Origin: PALSA-555 sp035468285
Lineage (GTDB): Bacteria; Actinomycetota; Acidimicrobiia; IMCC26256; PALSA-555
Reading direction: 5' to 3'
NCBI GenBank assembly: GCA_035468285.1
Contig: DATISY010000066.1
Span: forward strand, 1 to 51,917
DNA: 51,917 bases
Shown here: in pieces, positions 51,177-51,917 of the stretch
How positions within the stretch are numbered: position 1 is the stretch's first letter
How the letters are laid out: every line of letters starts with the position of its first letter
The notes under the pieces: generated by a model
Told to the model about the DNA's origin: nothing
The model's input: the letters and a program-made list of their open reading frames with translations, nothing else
Databases searched by the model: none
Translations under genes and position numbers: made by a program

Positions 51177-51917
51177 ATGTCCGACCTCTGGCGAATTCTG
51201 TTGACCGTCGTCGTCGGCTTCGGCACCGGTGTGCTCTCGGGGATGTTCGGCATCGGGGGGGCCGTGGTCTCCACACCGGCGATCCGGGTGCTCGGCGCGA
51301 CGCCGCTCGCCGCGGTCGGGTCGACGATCCCCTCCGTCCTTCCCTCGGCGGTGACCGGGACGATCCGCTACCGCCGCGCCGGGCTCATCCACTGGCGCAT
51401 CGTCGTCTGGACGTCCGCCGCGGGCGTGATCGCCGCCGTCGGGGGCGCGCTCCTGACCTCGGTCGTCCCCGGCAACGGGCATCCCCTCATGATCCTGACC
51501 GCGGCGATGGTCGGGTTCAGCGCCTACCGGCTCAGCCGGCCGGTCGAGATCCCCGAACCGGAGCAGATCGTTCCGTTGGAAGGAGCCACCGACGCCGGGC
51601 CGGGCACGGCGCGGTCCCACGAAGGCTCCCGGCGCGACGAGGCGTGGCGGCTGCTGGTCATCGGGACCGCGGCGGGCGGGTTGAGCGGCCTGCTCGGCAT
51701 CGGTGGCGGGGTGCTGATGGTCCCGTTGTTCACCAGCTGGGTTCGGCTGTCGATCAAGGAGGCGCTGGCGACGTCGCTCGCGTGCGTCGGCGTGCTGGCC
51801 ATCCCGGGGATGATCACCCACGCCGCGTTGGGACACATCGACTGGCTCTTCGCGCTGCCGCTCTGCGTCAGCGTCGTCCCCGGCGCCCGGCTCGGCGCGC
51901 ATCTGACGCTGCGGTCC
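51177..51917 (+). CDS. TauE/SafE-family permease (partial, C-terminus outside window)
   Basis: At least 247 residues, open to the end of the window. Membrane protein with the repeated family motif GFGTGVLSGMFGIGGAVVSTP near residue 15 and GGLSGLLGIGGGVLMVPLF in the second half. A cytoplasmic loop rich in Glu/Arg (about 120-155) lies between. It is likely an anion exporter of the sulfite/sulfoacetate type; the substrate is unknown. TAGCCT 8 nt before ATG suggests a leaderless message. A TauD-type dioxygenase lies 10 kb away but is not linked. Confidence 0.88.
   Translation, partial: MSDLWRILLTVVVGFGTGVLSGMFGIGGAVVSTPAIRVLGATPLAAVGSTIPSVLPSAVTGTIRYRRAGLIHWRIVVWTSAAGVIAAVGGALLTSVVPGNGHPLMILTAAMVGFSAYRLSRPVEIPEPEQIVPLEGATDAGPGTARSHEGSRRDEAWRLLVIGTAAGGLSGLLGIGGGVLMVPLFTSWVRLSIKEALATSLACVGVLAIPGMITHAALGHIDWLFALPLCVSVVPGARLGAHLTLRS

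Noticed and set aside
1..51917. CRISPR array, rRNA or complete insertion sequence
   Set aside because: No regularly spaced repeats, no rRNA-like stretch and no intact transposase with terminal repeats were seen.

Overview
The window is high-GC, densely coded chromosomal DNA of an actinobacterium. Three things point there: a bacterial proteasome activator (Bpa), a fused E1-E2 2-oxoglutarate enzyme (Kgd) with a class II DAHP synthase, and an argS-lysA-hom-thrC ... rho-rpmE ... prfA-prmC gene order that matches the mycobacterial one. The heptose genes and the DUF1800/DUF1501 pair would suit a deep lineage such as Acidimicrobiia, but that placement is inference. Many genes carry a TANNNT hexamer 6-8 nt before the start codon, which suggests widespread leaderless transcription. 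Many same-strand neighbours overlap by 4 bp (GTGA or ATGA).

Layout. 1-11.3 kb: a cell-surface polysaccharide region with a Wzz/BY-kinase (cut by the window edge), a GH-A-like lipoprotein, a GT9 heptosyltransferase-like gene, hldE, gmhA, gmhB, an AEP-transaminase-like class V aminotransferase, an initiating polyprenyl-phosphate sugar transferase, a small sortase-type LAFTG protein and a DUF4012 protein. 11.4-14.8 kb (+): a protein with two RecB-nuclease-like halves, a thiolase-like protein without an evident nucleophile, and a DUF983 zinc-ribbon membrane protein that appears to start at CTG.

14.8-34.8 kb (all -): the conserved housekeeping cluster read from argS down to prmC, with extra genes inserted (SDR, acyl-CoA ligase, carboxylesterase, luciferase-like monooxygenase, DUF1800, DUF1501). 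No thrB follows thrC. An archaeal-type phosphoglycerate-mutase-like gene sits between thrC and rho, where mycobacteria have thrB, making it a candidate homoserine kinase.

34.9-40.1 kb: an accessory stretch with visibly lower GC in places. It holds an unknown protein, a GT4 glycosyltransferase, an alpha/beta hydrolase, a zinc-ribbon ORF, remnants of a phosphoesterase and of a transposase, and tRNA-Arg(CCG).

40.3-51.9 kb: a TauD-type dioxygenase, an SDR, bpa, class II DAHP synthase, kgd, a TetR/DHA2 efflux operon with a clear inverted-repeat operator, dapA, and a divergent TauE/SafE permease cut by the window edge. dapA and lysA together cover the first and last steps of the lysine branch.
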